Part shown: piece by piece, positions 49,820 to 58,519 of the stretch | Numbering within the stretch: position 1 is the first letter of the stretch | Layout: the number at the start of each line of letters is the position of its first letter | Source: Acidiferrobacterales bacterium | Lineage (GTDB): Bacteria; Pseudomonadota; Gammaproteobacteria; Arenicellales; Poriferihabitantaceae | Reading direction: 5' to 3' | Assembly (NCBI GenBank): GCA_019633985.1 | Contig: JAHQWE010000050.1 | Span: forward strand, 1 to 64,000 | Length of the DNA stretch: 64,000 nucleotides | The notes under the pieces: generated by a model | Database searches by the model: none | Seen by the model: only the letters and a program-made list of their open reading frames with translations | What the model was told of the DNA's origin: nothing | Made by a program: the position numbers and the translations under genes

Positions 49820-51714
49820 CGAGCACTCGTATCGATTTGCTGTCGCACAAAATGCTCAGGAGCAGTTTCCAGCATTGCACTGCTGACATGGGCTGCAACA
49901 GAAAATTGTTCAGGCCAGTTTTGCTCATCCTGAGTGTCTGCGAGTTCGTCAAACGCCAAAGGCCTTGCGAGGTCAGCCACCGGTACTGCCTTGAGTAAAC
50001 TTTGTGTATACGGGTGGACTGCCTGATCAAAAAGATTTTCGCTTGGCGCAACTTCTACCAGTTTGCCGCGGTACATGACTGCAACGCGATCAGAAATATA
50101 GTCGACCACAGCAAGATTATGCGAGATAAACAGATAGCTTAATCCTAGCTCCTGCTGCAGATCCCGCATCAGGTTTAACACCTGAGCCTGAATGGACACA
50201 TCCAGTGCAGAAACAGGCTCATCACAGATCAATAGATCAGGTTGCAAAGCAAGCGCTCGAGCAATACCTATGCGTTGTCGTTGTCCGCCGCTAAAGCTAT
50301 GGGGATAGCGTCTCAGATATCTTGGATCAAGACCCACCAGGCGCATCAGTTCTTTGCACATCTCAACCTGGTAATCCTGCCCTCCCAAATTGTGGATGAC
50401 CATTGGTTCACGCAAAATATCGAATACCGTCATACTTGGATTCAGTGAACCCACGGGGTCTTGAAACATGTACTGCACTCTGCATCGGTATTCAAATAGT
50501 GCCTCTTCCTCAAGCTCCTCAACTTTCAGTGACTGGCTTCGATCGTGGAACAGGATCGAGCCGCTGTCGGGGCTCATTGCCCGAGCGACCAGTTTGCCGA
50601 GAGTCGATTTGCCACTGCCACTCTCTCCCACAAGACCCAGGCATTCACCGCGTTTGATGGTTAGGCTGACATCATCAACAGCAACCACAGGTGGAGCGGT
50701 TTGGTTTAGCGACCAAGCGCTGGCTCGCGCGCCAAAAGTTTTACGTAGCTGATGAATTTCCAGTATGTTTTTGGATGTACCCTGGGATGAGGTTGCTTGA
50801 TTTTTTTGCCTGCGCTGCAGAAATTCCCCAACTTCTGCATGTACTTCGCGCACTGGCGTTAGTCGAGGCTGTTTTCCGACATCTATTCGAGGCACTGCCC
50901 TGAGTAATGCTCTGGTGTATTCGTGGCCGGGCGCATTAAATATCTGTTCCGCCGAGCCACTCTCCATCACGTCCCCCCGATAAACCACAACCACCCTATC
51001 GGCAACATTTGCGACAACGCCGAGATCATGGGTAATCATGAGTACCGCCATGTCCATTTTTTTCTGAAGCTCGCGAATCAGCTTCAAGATCTGCGCCTGA
51101 ATGGTTACGTCAAGCGCGGTTGTGGGCTCATCGGCAATCAGCAGGGCGGGGTGGCAGATGAGCGCCATCGCAATCATGGCGCGTTGACGCATGCCGCCAG
51201 ACAGTTCAAAAGGGTAGGCTTTAAAGGTGCGTTGGGGGTCATGAAAGCCCACTAGCTCCAGCATCTCCAAACAAGTTTTTTTGCCCTCTTTAGCAGACAT
51301 CTGGCGGTGGAGATGAAGCGCTTCTGAAACTTGGTCGCCCACGGTATGCAGCGGCGACAGAGACACCATGGGTTCCTGAAAGATCATGGAGATATTGCCA
51401 CCTCGATGCCCCCGCATTTCGGCGCCATCCGGATGTAAAGCTAGCAGGTCGATTTGTTCTCCCGGCCTTTCCGAGAAAAGGATTCTGCCGTTAAAGGGGT
51501 CTGCGATATCGGGCAAAATACCCATAATCGTTCTGGCAATCACCGATTTGCCAGAACCTGACTCTCCTACCAAAGCAACTGTCTCTCCTCGATCAATATC
51601 GAACGATACTCCGCGAATGATATCTACCAGGCTGTCGTGAATCCGAAACTGTACGCGAAGGTTTTGAACAGATAGGAGGGGCGTGTCAACTTTTGATGGT
51701 GTTGCGCTGTTCAT
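49816..51714 (-). CDS. Fused dipeptide-type ABC ATPase (OppD-OppF in one chain)
   Basis: 632 aa with two full ATPase halves. The first has Walker A LVGESGSGKSVIARTIMG (about residue 50), LSGGMRQRAMIAMAL and ALLIADEPTTALD. The second has LVGESGSGKSTLGKLVAR (about residue 375), FSGGQRQRIGIARAL and LLICDEPVSALD. Each half ends with an oligopeptide-type C-terminal extension (PGHEYTRALLRAVPRID; AVHPYTQSLLKAVPVAD). Both sites look competent. Fused forms like YejF are known. It is 12 nt after the oxygenase gene and overlaps oppA by 4 nt. Confidence 0.93.
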   Translation of the reverse strand: MNSATPSKVDTPLLSVQNLRVQFRIHDSLVDIIRGVSFDIDRGETVALVGESGSGKSVIARTIMGILPDIADPFNGRILFSERPGEQIDLLALHPDGAEMRGHRGGNISMIFQEPMVSLSPLHTVGDQVSEALHLHRQMSAKEGKKTCLEMLELVGFHDPQRTFKAYPFELSGGMRQRAMIAMALICHPALLIADEPTTALDVTIQAQILKLIRELQKKMDMAVLMITHDLGVVANVADRVVVVYRGDVMESGSAEQIFNAPGHEYTRALLRAVPRIDVGKQPRLTPVREVHAEVGEFLQRRQKNQATSSQGTSKNILEIHQLRKTFGARASAWSLNQTAPPVVAVDDVSLTIKRGECLGLVGESGSGKSTLGKLVARAMSPDSGSILFHDRSQSLKVEELEEEALFEYRCRVQYMFQDPVGSLNPSMTVFDILREPMVIHNLGGQDYQVEMCKELMRLVGLDPRYLRRYPHSFSGGQRQRIGIARALALQPDLLICDEPVSALDVSIQAQVLNLMRDLQQELGLSYLFISHNLAVVDYISDRVAVMYRGKLVEVAPSENLFDQAVHPYTQSLLKAVPVADLARPLAFDELADTQDEQNWPEQFSVAAHVSSAMLETAPEHFVRQQIDTSAR

Positions 51715-51726
51715 CCTTTTCTACCC

Positions 51727-52419
51727 CTAAGTATTGGAGTAGTTGTACCTCAGCTCTTCATCGCCGTTCACCTGGGCATGAAAAGACACAATGATGCGAT
51801 CTTTCTCACCATTGTATGGAAATACCATGTGTTTGAGATGGGAGGGAAACACAACTAGCTTTCCATCTTCAGGATATGAATCGAAAGTATGGCTCTGCAA
51901 ATAAAAATTGCCTAAATCTCCGTGTCCACCGGCTTGATATTCCATATGTGGGCCGTAGAAGCGAGTAATGCCATTGGGTTGACCATTGTTTCCGAGATCA
52001 TTTGGACCGGTACTACTGTTGCCAGATTGTACATAGTACACCCCCGACCAGGAGCAGTTACCATGGACGTGGGTCTCATGAAATGCATAGTGATTGCTGA
52101 CCTGAAACCAGAGTCCGGTAATGTGAATATTGATCGACTGCCCCTTACTCCAGAAGGTACCATTTGTTTCCGCGGCCACTTCGTAGACGTTATCCATAAT
52201 GAATTGATTCAACGCCTGCATTGCCGGGTTGCTGGTGTTCACCGAAAAATTATCCGGGCTGGCATACACCTTCGATTCAATACCACCATGTTGCTTTCGA
52301 TAGGTGTCAAAGTAGCGAATCAATTCTGGATTCACTTGCTGATATTTACCGAATTTGCGACTGAGGATAGTGACTGGCCAGAGTTGCAGGAGGTGATTTT
52401 TATTGGATTTAGTTTTCAC
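51727..52419 (-). CDS. 2OG-Fe(II) oxygenase-like protein (TIGR02466 type)
   Basis: 230-aa cytosolic protein of the double-stranded beta-helix class. The iron-binding region is HETHVHGNCSWSGVYYV (about residue 115), with the distal His in FPSHLKHMVFPYNGEKDRIIVSF, whose Arg would hold 2-oxoglutarate. NIHITGLWFQVSNHYAF upstream of it is a family pattern. It should hydroxylate an unknown substrate using O2 and 2-oxoglutarate. The frame starts at GTG 52419 with no good Shine-Dalgarno. It is the first gene, 12 nt ahead of oppDF, of the importer/glycosyltransferase string. Phage and marine bacterial genomes carry many such proteins without known roles. Confidence 0.8.
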   Translation of the reverse strand: MKTKSNKNHLLQLWPVTILSRKFGKYQQVNPELIRYFDTYRKQHGGIESKVYASPDNFSVNTSNPAMQALNQFIMDNVYEVAAETNGTFWSKGQSINIHITGLWFQVSNHYAFHETHVHGNCSWSGVYYVQSGNSSTGPNDLGNNGQPNGITRFYGPHMEYQAGGHGDLGNFYLQSHTFDSYPEDGKLVVFPSHLKHMVFPYNGEKDRIIVSFHAQVNGDEELRYNYSNT

Positions 52420-52506
52420 CGGAAATACGCGAGATAACGATTAGCGAACTCACGTGATTGTAAAGCAAATCGCAGGTTCAATTTCGACAAGTTCTCAGTT
52501 TAGAAA

Positions 52507-53889
52507 TTACTGACGATTAATGAACTTCTGCAATTCGCCGAGGTCGTTGGCTAGATCGAAAGCACGTTCTTCACCGTCCATTATGTGCTTCACTCTGTCG
52601 GGCATTTCTACTGAAACACCGCAGCTCTGTGAGACCGCTTGTGCAAATTTGGCCGCGTGTGCGGTTCCCAGCACAACCGTTGGGGTTCCCGTTTCAGCAT
52701 GTCGCCTTGCCGCTGCAACCCCAATCACCGAGTGGGGATCCATCACTTCACCACAGGATTGGTATACGCGTTGAATCTCCTTCTCGGTTTCCCGATCATC
52801 CAATCGGTGGGCTGCGAACAATTGCAGCGCATTTTGCAGTTCGCTAGAGGCGATACTGAATTCGCCTTTTTCAGCAAACGTTTCCATCATCGCTCGAATT
52901 CTATCCGCATCCCGGCCCATCAACTCAAACAGGTAGCGTTCAAAGTTGCTGGAAATCTGGATATCCATGCTGGGAGATAGTGTGGACTTAACACCAAGCT
53001 GTTGCATTTTTCCGCTATCGAAAAAACGTGTCAGAATATCGTTGCTGTTGGACCCGATAATGAGCTTTTCAATTGGCAGCCCCATTTTTTTAGCAACATA
53101 TCCGGCTAGTACGTTACCAAAGTTGCCGGTAGGTACCGAAAAATTTACCGCCCGGTCCGGCGCACCAAGCTCCAGTGCAGCGCGGAAATAGTAGACAACC
53201 TGAGCGGCGATTCGTGACCAGTTAATGGAGTTGACTGCCGATAAATTATGTTTCTCGCGAAAGGGTGCATCATTGAACATGGCTTTGACCAAATTCTGAC
53301 AGTCATCGAATGTGCCTTGAATAGCCAAGTTATGGATATTGTCTTCCAGCACCGTTGTCATCTGACGCCTTTGCACTTCGGAGACTTTCCCTTTCGGGTG
53401 CAGCATGTAAAGTTCTACCGCATCCAATCCTCGTATTGCCTCAATCGCAGCGGAGCCGGTATCTCCGGATGTCGCGCCCACAATAGTGCAGGTTTCGCCT
53501 CGCTCGGTCAGCAATTGATTAAACAATTGCCCAAGATACTGAAGAGCAAAATCCTTAAATGCGAGGGTCGGACCATGAAACAGTTCCATAACGTAGAGCG
53601 CGCTATCAAGTTGTTTCAGCGGTGCAATCGCCGCGTGGCCAAAATTTTGATAAGCCCTGGAAGTTAATTTCGCTAATGTGGATTTGGACACATCCTCACC
53701 ACTGAAGAGCGAAAGGATTTCAGTTGCCAAATCAGCATAATCGAGCGAGCGCCAGTTGCGCATTTGCTCATTTGAGACACTTGGCCAGTGGGATGGGAGA
53801 TAGAGTCCGCCGTCGTTTGCGAGGCCGGCGAGTGTGACGTCTGCGTAGCCAAGTGTCGGGGCTCTGCCCCGTGTGCTGATGTATTGCAA
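52507..53889 (-). CDS. thrC: Threonine synthase ThrC
   Basis: PLP enzyme that makes L-threonine from O-phosphohomoserine. The N-terminus MQYISTRGRAPTLGYADVTLAGLANDGGLYLP and the PLP-Lys region HGPTLAFKDFALQYLGQ are typical. So are GATSGDTGSAAIEAIRG, VPTGNFGNVLAGYVAKKMG and the 460-aa length. The start is TTG (53887-53889): no ATG exists nearby and the protein aligns to Pseudomonas-type ThrC from this codon. A terminator-like hairpin separates it from the gene upstream, so it has its own promoter. hom, often next to it, is not here. Confidence 0.95.
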   Translation of the reverse strand: MQYISTRGRAPTLGYADVTLAGLANDGGLYLPSHWPSVSNEQMRNWRSLDYADLATEILSLFSGEDVSKSTLAKLTSRAYQNFGHAAIAPLKQLDSALYVMELFHGPTLAFKDFALQYLGQLFNQLLTERGETCTIVGATSGDTGSAAIEAIRGLDAVELYMLHPKGKVSEVQRRQMTTVLEDNIHNLAIQGTFDDCQNLVKAMFNDAPFREKHNLSAVNSINWSRIAAQVVYYFRAALELGAPDRAVNFSVPTGNFGNVLAGYVAKKMGLPIEKLIIGSNSNDILTRFFDSGKMQQLGVKSTLSPSMDIQISSNFERYLFELMGRDADRIRAMMETFAEKGEFSIASSELQNALQLFAAHRLDDRETEKEIQRVYQSCGEVMDPHSVIGVAAARRHAETGTPTVVLGTAHAAKFAQAVSQSCGVSVEMPDRVKHIMDGEERAFDLANDLGELQKFINRQ

Positions 53890-53904
53890 GGTTTTCGGTC
53901 AGGG

Positions 53905-53938
53905 ATAAAAACAGCCGGAGTTTATCATCGCCGGTTGT
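53905..53938 (-). terminator. Rho-independent terminator after the CoA-ligase-like gene
   Basis: On the minus strand ACAACCGG and CCGGCTGT pair (one mismatch) around a 12-nt loop and are followed directly by TTTTTA. It lies 73 nt past the end of the adenylating-enzyme gene and just ahead of thrC. Confidence 0.6.
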
Positions 53939-54010
53939 GATCAGAATATCTGACCGGCCATTCTAGGCATAAAAGCATCAAAGCAACGCGCTTCCTAATC
54001 TGATTTTAGA

Positions 54011-55558
54011 TTAACGAATTTCATTGGATTCGAAAATTCCGGGCAGCTGTTGCAAGGCCATTTTCCCTAGCGGAGTTCTCGGCAGTTCATCTACAAGCGC
54101 AAACCGCGTAATCTGGTTATGTTTTGAAACCAGTTGGTTGAATGATTTGATTACGCGTTTCGCTTCTGCCACCGGATCATCCCCCTCAACCGACATAACG
54201 CATGCAGGCTTCATATCTACCTCAGTCACCCCGGCCTCTTTCACCATCGGATCTCTCTCCAACAGGGTTTCGAGCTCTTCCGGGTAAACGTTCTTGCCTG
54301 CTTCGGTGACGATCAGTCGCTTCGACCGGCCTGTGAGCGTGACGCGCCCTTTATGATCAATTTTCGCGATATCTCCGGACTTAAACCAACCATCCTCTAA
54401 TGCGTTTTGGTTTTGCTCTTCATCTTCATAACCCAGCATGACATTCGGGCCCTTGATCCAAAGCTCGCCATTGCCATTTTCGTCGGGGTCCACCACCTTC
54501 ACTTCTACCCCATCAATAGGCCTGCCAACGCTATCGACAGCATCGTCGAATGCCTCCTGGACGCAGCTAAGTGGAGAGGTCTCAGTGAGTCCATAACCCT
54601 GACGCAAAGGTAGGCCAAGGTCGTGATAATACTGACTAATTTTGCCGTCGAGATGCGAGCCCCCAGAAACCCAGATTTTGATTTCACCGCCAAACTTTTT
54701 GCGAATCGGGCCATTTAGAAGATGGCGTGTACGCTTGGGCAGCGCTTTGATGATTTTACGGTAGACCGATAGCGCCTTACCCCCCTCGGAAAACTTCTTT
54801 TCCAGGCCGAGCATAATGTTACGAAACAGTCGCGGTACCGCGATGACCACGGTAATTTTTTCTTCTTCCAGCGCGCTCAAAATTTCGTTTGCTGCCAACA
54901 CTTTGGGAGAGACCAGTCGCGCCCCTAAATAATAGGGCAGAGTTACATTGCCGGTGATTCCCATGCAATGGGAAAACGGCAGAAGAGAGAGAAAACGATC
55001 GTTCCGATCGAATGATTCAAGCTTCACTGCGGCGAAAATGTTTGAAGCCAGATTGTTATGAGAAAGCCGTGCGACCTTTGGGTTGCCTGTGCTGCCAGAA
55101 GTGTAGATTCTGACTGCCACTGCCTCCCCATCCTCTGCCGCCGGCGTGGCGAGTTCCGCTTCGATCTTTGCTGGGTCATTTTGCAGAGAAATCGGGATGC
55201 GATGCGCATGTTCCAGTTCAGAGTCATAGGTCAGCATAACGTCCGGATTGATCGCATCAATTTGTGCGGCAATCTCGTGGTCACTATTGCCAATATGTAT
55301 CGGAGCCACCATTGCGCCGACACGAAACGCCGCGAAGGCCGCGATTGTCCATTCTGGCCCGTTGGGTGCTGTGATTCCTACAGTTTTTCCCGGAGCAATC
55401 CCCGCTTCTCTCAAATCTTGTGCAGTGCACAGCACAGCGTCAATGATTTGCTGATAGGTGATTTCCCTCTTGCCGCTACGTTGACGACATACCCACGCCA
55501 GTCTGCTGGCGTTCTCGCGCATGGATGGTTCGACCAGCGCCCACAGATTATGAGACAC
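54011..55558 (-). CDS. AMP-forming acyl/aryl-CoA synthetase family protein
   Basis: 515-aa adenylate-forming enzyme. Motifs are VRIYTSGSTGNPKVARLSHNN (phosphate loop), LPFSHCMGI, the GYGLTETSP core, WFKSGDIAKIDHKGRVTLTGRSKRLIV and a C-terminal LPRTPLGKMAL with the catalytic Lys. It should activate a carboxylic acid to its CoA thioester; long-chain acyl-CoA synthetases are usually longer (about 550-660 aa), so a medium-chain or aryl acid is possible. The start is GTG 55558 with a good AGAGGA 6 nt upstream. Monocistronic. Confidence 0.82.
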   Translation of the reverse strand: MSHNLWALVEPSMRENASRLAWVCRQRSGKREITYQQIIDAVLCTAQDLREAGIAPGKTVGITAPNGPEWTIAAFAAFRVGAMVAPIHIGNSDHEIAAQIDAINPDVMLTYDSELEHAHRIPISLQNDPAKIEAELATPAAEDGEAVAVRIYTSGSTGNPKVARLSHNNLASNIFAAVKLESFDRNDRFLSLLPFSHCMGITGNVTLPYYLGARLVSPKVLAANEILSALEEEKITVVIAVPRLFRNIMLGLEKKFSEGGKALSVYRKIIKALPKRTRHLLNGPIRKKFGGEIKIWVSGGSHLDGKISQYYHDLGLPLRQGYGLTETSPLSCVQEAFDDAVDSVGRPIDGVEVKVVDPDENGNGELWIKGPNVMLGYEDEEQNQNALEDGWFKSGDIAKIDHKGRVTLTGRSKRLIVTEAGKNVYPEELETLLERDPMVKEAGVTEVDMKPACVMSVEGDDPVAEAKRVIKSFNQLVSKHNQITRFALVDELPRTPLGKMALQQLPGIFESNEIR

Positions 55559-55783
55559 GTCTATTCCTCTAGTGTTGTGTTTAGCTCGCTTTACGAAACT
55601 GATTCACAAAGCTGCCAAATCATCTAATTGGTAAAAAAGCGATGTGAAATTCAATCAATCACACTTTTTTCTTCATGGCTGTGTCCATCTGAAAGGTCCC
55701 CCTTGGGAGAATTGCCGTTCGCTCTCCCCGACAGATCACAGATATTTTTAGCAATTAAGCCATAATCAGCGTGCGTGAGCAAT

Positions 55784-56332
55784 TCACCGGGCGAGAAACC
55801 AGGCGCAAACGACTCCTCCAACTGCGCCAAAAAGGTGGCCGTCCCAGGAAATGCCGCTTTGCCCGGGAAGAATGCCGAAAAAAAGGGTTCCACCATAACT
55901 AAATCCAACGAACAGACCCACTAATATCGCCAACGGTCGTTTTTCGAAAAATCCGCTGGCAATCAAGAAGCCGATAAGCGCAAATACTAGGCCGCTAGCG
56001 CCAATAACAGGGACAGAACGACCGAAAGCCCAGAGTAGTGCGCCGGAGGCCAGAATTAGGAAGGTCACGGTTCTGGCACTGTTTGCCCGAGACCCCGCTA
56101 GCAGGGCTAGTAAAGTGATCAGAGGAACCGAATTCGCCATGATATGGCTGAGGTCTTTGTGCAGGAAGGGTGAAAACAGGATTCCAGGTAGACCACTAAG
56201 CTGACGTGGAAAGAGTGCAAACCGTTCCAGAGGCAGAAAACGGTCGAGGATAAATACAACCCAGATCACCGCAACGAAAACCGCGATGCCAATGAATTCG
56301 CGTTTCAGCGAGGTGAAAAAGGATTCTTTCAT
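55784..56332 (-). CDS. Rhomboid-family intramembrane serine protease
   Basis: 182-aa membrane protein with about six hydrophobic helices. The catalytic Ser is in VIGASGLVFALIGFL (GxSG) and the His in SWDGHLFGAVGGVV of the last helix. SPFLHKDLSHIMANSVPLI supplies the conserved His/Asn pair of helix 2. It should cut transmembrane substrates within the cytoplasmic membrane; the natural target is unknown. Its ATG overlaps the rluD stop by 4 nt, so it is expressed with a ribosome-modifying enzyme. The 225 nt downstream before the next gene are non-coding, with only a weak T-rich hairpin. Confidence 0.88.
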   Translation of the reverse strand: MKESFFTSLKREFIGIAVFVAVIWVVFILDRFLPLERFALFPRQLSGLPGILFSPFLHKDLSHIMANSVPLITLLALLAGSRANSARTVTFLILASGALLWAFGRSVPVIGASGLVFALIGFLIASGFFEKRPLAILVGLFVGFSYGGTLFFGILPGQSGISWDGHLFGAVGGVVCAWFLAR

Positions 56333-57303
56333 CTGCTAGTTCCGCTATGCGATTGATGATCCGCTGCCAGATTAGTTAGAAGCTGGCGCATATCCATTGG
56401 TAGATCTGTCTCCCAAGAAACGATTTGTTCCGATTTAGGATGGATGAATTCGAGCCGTTTTGCATGCAGCGCTTGCCGTGAAAACTCTTGAAGCGACCGG
56501 ACAAGTCCTTCAGAAGCAGCGGGCGGCAGCTTTACCCGGCTGCCGTAAACAGCGTCGCCCACTAATGGATAACCTCTCCAGCTCAGGTGTACGCGGATCT
56601 GATGCGTCCTCCCCGTTTCCAGAGCGGCTTCTATCAGCGCATGCGTGCGAAACTTCTGTTCGATTCTGGTATGAGTAATTGCTTCTTTACCGCGGTGAGT
56701 TACGGCCATTTTCAGTCTATCCTGGGGATGCCGGCCGATAGGTTGATCAATGGTTTCACCTGTCACGGGCACGCCATTGACGACTGCCAGATATCGTCGG
56801 CTTACGGTGCGTTCTTTCAGTTGTTCAACCAGGTGCTGGCGCGCCTGTTCGGTGCGCGCGACAACCATCAGGCCCGAAGTCAGCTTGTCGAGCCGATGTA
56901 CAATCCCGGCCCTCGGCAGCGTCCGCAGATTGTCATCAATAAAGAGCAGCCCATTTAGTAATGTGTGATCTGGATTGCCGGCGCCAGGATGCACCACCAG
57001 CCCGGCGGGTTTGTCGATCACGAGAATATCGTGATCCTGATACATCACGTCGAACTTTGCCTCCTGTGCGACCCAGTCCGCCTCCTCAACAGGGGGGATT
57101 TCCAGCGAAAGACTGGTCGAACCCCGTATTTTTTCACTGGCTTTCACATTCTTACCCTGACTGGTCACGCGACCGGATTTCAGCCATTTTTGGATATGCG
57201 CTCTGGAATATTCAGGAAGGAGTTCCGCCAGAGTTTTGTCTATCCGCATTCCTTCGTAGTCGATTGGGACATCGAGAGTGAGGAGTCCTGGGGCGTACGG
57301 CAT
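56329..57303 (-). CDS. rluD: 23S rRNA pseudouridine(1911/1915/1917) synthase RluD
   Basis: Makes three pseudouridines in helix 69 of 23S rRNA. The N-terminal S4 RNA-binding domain (IDKTLAELLPEYSRAHIQKWLKSGRV) precedes the catalytic domain with HRLDKLTSGLMVVARTE, which holds the active Asp, and GRTHQIRVHLSWRGYPLVGD. Length is 324 aa. It is divergent from bamD across 177 nt, the standard gammaproteobacterial arrangement (bamD/rluD). RluC is excluded by that context. Confidence 0.95.
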   Translation of the reverse strand: MPYAPGLLTLDVPIDYEGMRIDKTLAELLPEYSRAHIQKWLKSGRVTSQGKNVKASEKIRGSTSLSLEIPPVEEADWVAQEAKFDVMYQDHDILVIDKPAGLVVHPGAGNPDHTLLNGLLFIDDNLRTLPRAGIVHRLDKLTSGLMVVARTEQARQHLVEQLKERTVSRRYLAVVNGVPVTGETIDQPIGRHPQDRLKMAVTHRGKEAITHTRIEQKFRTHALIEAALETGRTHQIRVHLSWRGYPLVGDAVYGSRVKLPPAASEGLVRSLQEFSRQALHAKRLEFIHPKSEQIVSWETDLPMDMRQLLTNLAADHQSHSGTSR

Positions 57304-57331
57304 CGTAGGGGCTATTTTCTCTGGGTTTGGG

Positions 57332-57359
57332 TTGAACTGGGTTCAGACTATGGCACAAT
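57332..57359 (+). promoter_or_regulatory. Possible bamD promoter
   Basis: TTGAAC (57332-57337) and CACAAT (57354-57359) are spaced by 16 nt, in the rluD/bamD divergent region. TGAAC-TGG-GTTCA at the -35 is a small dyad that could be an operator. The match is moderate. Confidence 0.3.
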
Positions 57360-57480
57360 AAACTGTCTTTGGGATTCGGTCGCGGCGGACGGAGTTTACC
57401 GATAAACGCCACCTTTTTCCGTGATTCCCCATTGATTTGCGATCTGATTCCACACTTTCACGACTCCCATCCAATCCAGC

Positions 57481-58389
57481 ATGATCCAGACTCTGTCTCG
57501 ATATCCCTCGCACGCTAAACATCGCGGAATTTACTATGTAATCATAGTTTTTTTTCTTTCCTTCTCGCTCACTGGCTGCGGTATGTTCAAGAAAGATGCG
57601 GTCGATGAAAACGCCACTGTCGAGGAACTCTACGCCATCGCGAAGGAAAGCATGTCCAAGCGAAACTGGACTACAGCGGTAAGCCAACTACGTGCACTGG
57701 AAGCAAAGTACCCCTACGGTGTTTACGCCGAGCAGGCGCAGCTTGATACCGTTTATGCCTACTACAGAAACAACGAGCCAGGGCTGGCAATTGCCGCTGC
57801 CGATCGTTTTATTAAATTGTATCCAACCCACCAGTCGGTGGACTATGCCTATTATTTGAAGGGGCTGGCGTCGTTTGAAGAAGACAAAAGCACTACGGGA
57901 TTGTTACTCGGCAAAGATGACCTGAGCGATCGAGACCCGGTACTTACCCGGAATGCGCTGAACGCCTTTAAGGATGTTTACACGCTTTTTCCTGACAGCA
58001 AGTACGCACCCAGTGCGCGGGAGAGAGTCACGTATCTCACTAATACCCTTGCACGGCATGAGATCTCTATTGCGGCCTACTACTATGCGCGAGGAGCGCA
58101 TGTTGCCGTAGTGAATCGGGCTAAGGGAGTGGTGGAGAATTATCCTGGCACTGCCACAGTTGAACAGGCGTTGGCCTTGCTAGTAAACAGTTACCAGGCG
58201 ATGGGACTGGGGGATCTTGCTGAAGATTCTCGACGTGTGCTGGAGTTGAACTTTCCAAATAGTGCTTATCTCGCAGGAGGAGGTGTTGTGGCGGGTAAAC
58301 CATTGGATGAAACGGCCAGTGTGAACACGAAGAAAGGCGGTTTCTTCTCCTCGATAAAGAATTTGTTTCGTCGCGGATCGACTGGATAG
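57481..58389 (+). CDS. bamD: Outer-membrane assembly lipoprotein BamD
   Basis: Essential TPR lipoprotein of the BAM complex. After a 14-residue charged lead, the signal peptide ends in FFLSFSLTGC with the lipidated Cys at 33. The TPR-like units (WTTAVSQLRALEAKYPYGVYAEQAQLDTVYAYY, FIKLYPTHQSVDYAYYLKGLA, KDVYTLFPDSKYAPSARERVTYL) are the five-repeat BamD/ComL pattern. Length is 302 aa; E. coli BamD is 245 aa. The last 40 residues are an extra basic tail (KKGGFFSSIKNLFRRG). Confidence 0.94.
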   Translation: MIQTLSRYPSHAKHRGIYYVIIVFFLSFSLTGCGMFKKDAVDENATVEELYAIAKESMSKRNWTTAVSQLRALEAKYPYGVYAEQAQLDTVYAYYRNNEPGLAIAAADRFIKLYPTHQSVDYAYYLKGLASFEEDKSTTGLLLGKDDLSDRDPVLTRNALNAFKDVYTLFPDSKYAPSARERVTYLTNTLARHEISIAAYYYARGAHVAVVNRAKGVVENYPGTATVEQALALLVNSYQAMGLGDLAEDSRRVLELNFPNSAYLAGGGVVAGKPLDETASVNTKKGGFFSSIKNLFRRGSTG

Positions 58390-58479
58390 GTTGGATAGTG
58401 CCAACAATTCGGTGATCCTCACCGTGATATAGACGAGCGTCACTTCAATCAGACTCAAGGCCCGGCTACCCCAGCCCTT

Positions 58480-58503
58480 GGAGTGTTCTTGGGAGTGTTC
58501 TTG
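58480..58503. repeat. Perfect tandem 12-bp duplication
   Basis: GGAGTGTTCTTG is repeated twice head to tail, 17 nt before the end of purC in the bamD-purC convergent gap. It looks like a recent local duplication; a CAAG..GGCT..AGCC..CTTG hairpin abuts it on the left. Confidence 0.85.
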
Positions 58504-58519
58504 TTAAAAAACCAGTTAC

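Noticed and set aside
55651-55908. 85-aa minus-strand frame between the rhomboid and CoA-ligase-like genes
   Set aside because: Its first half is a frame shadow of the rhomboid gene and the rest shows no recognisable motif.
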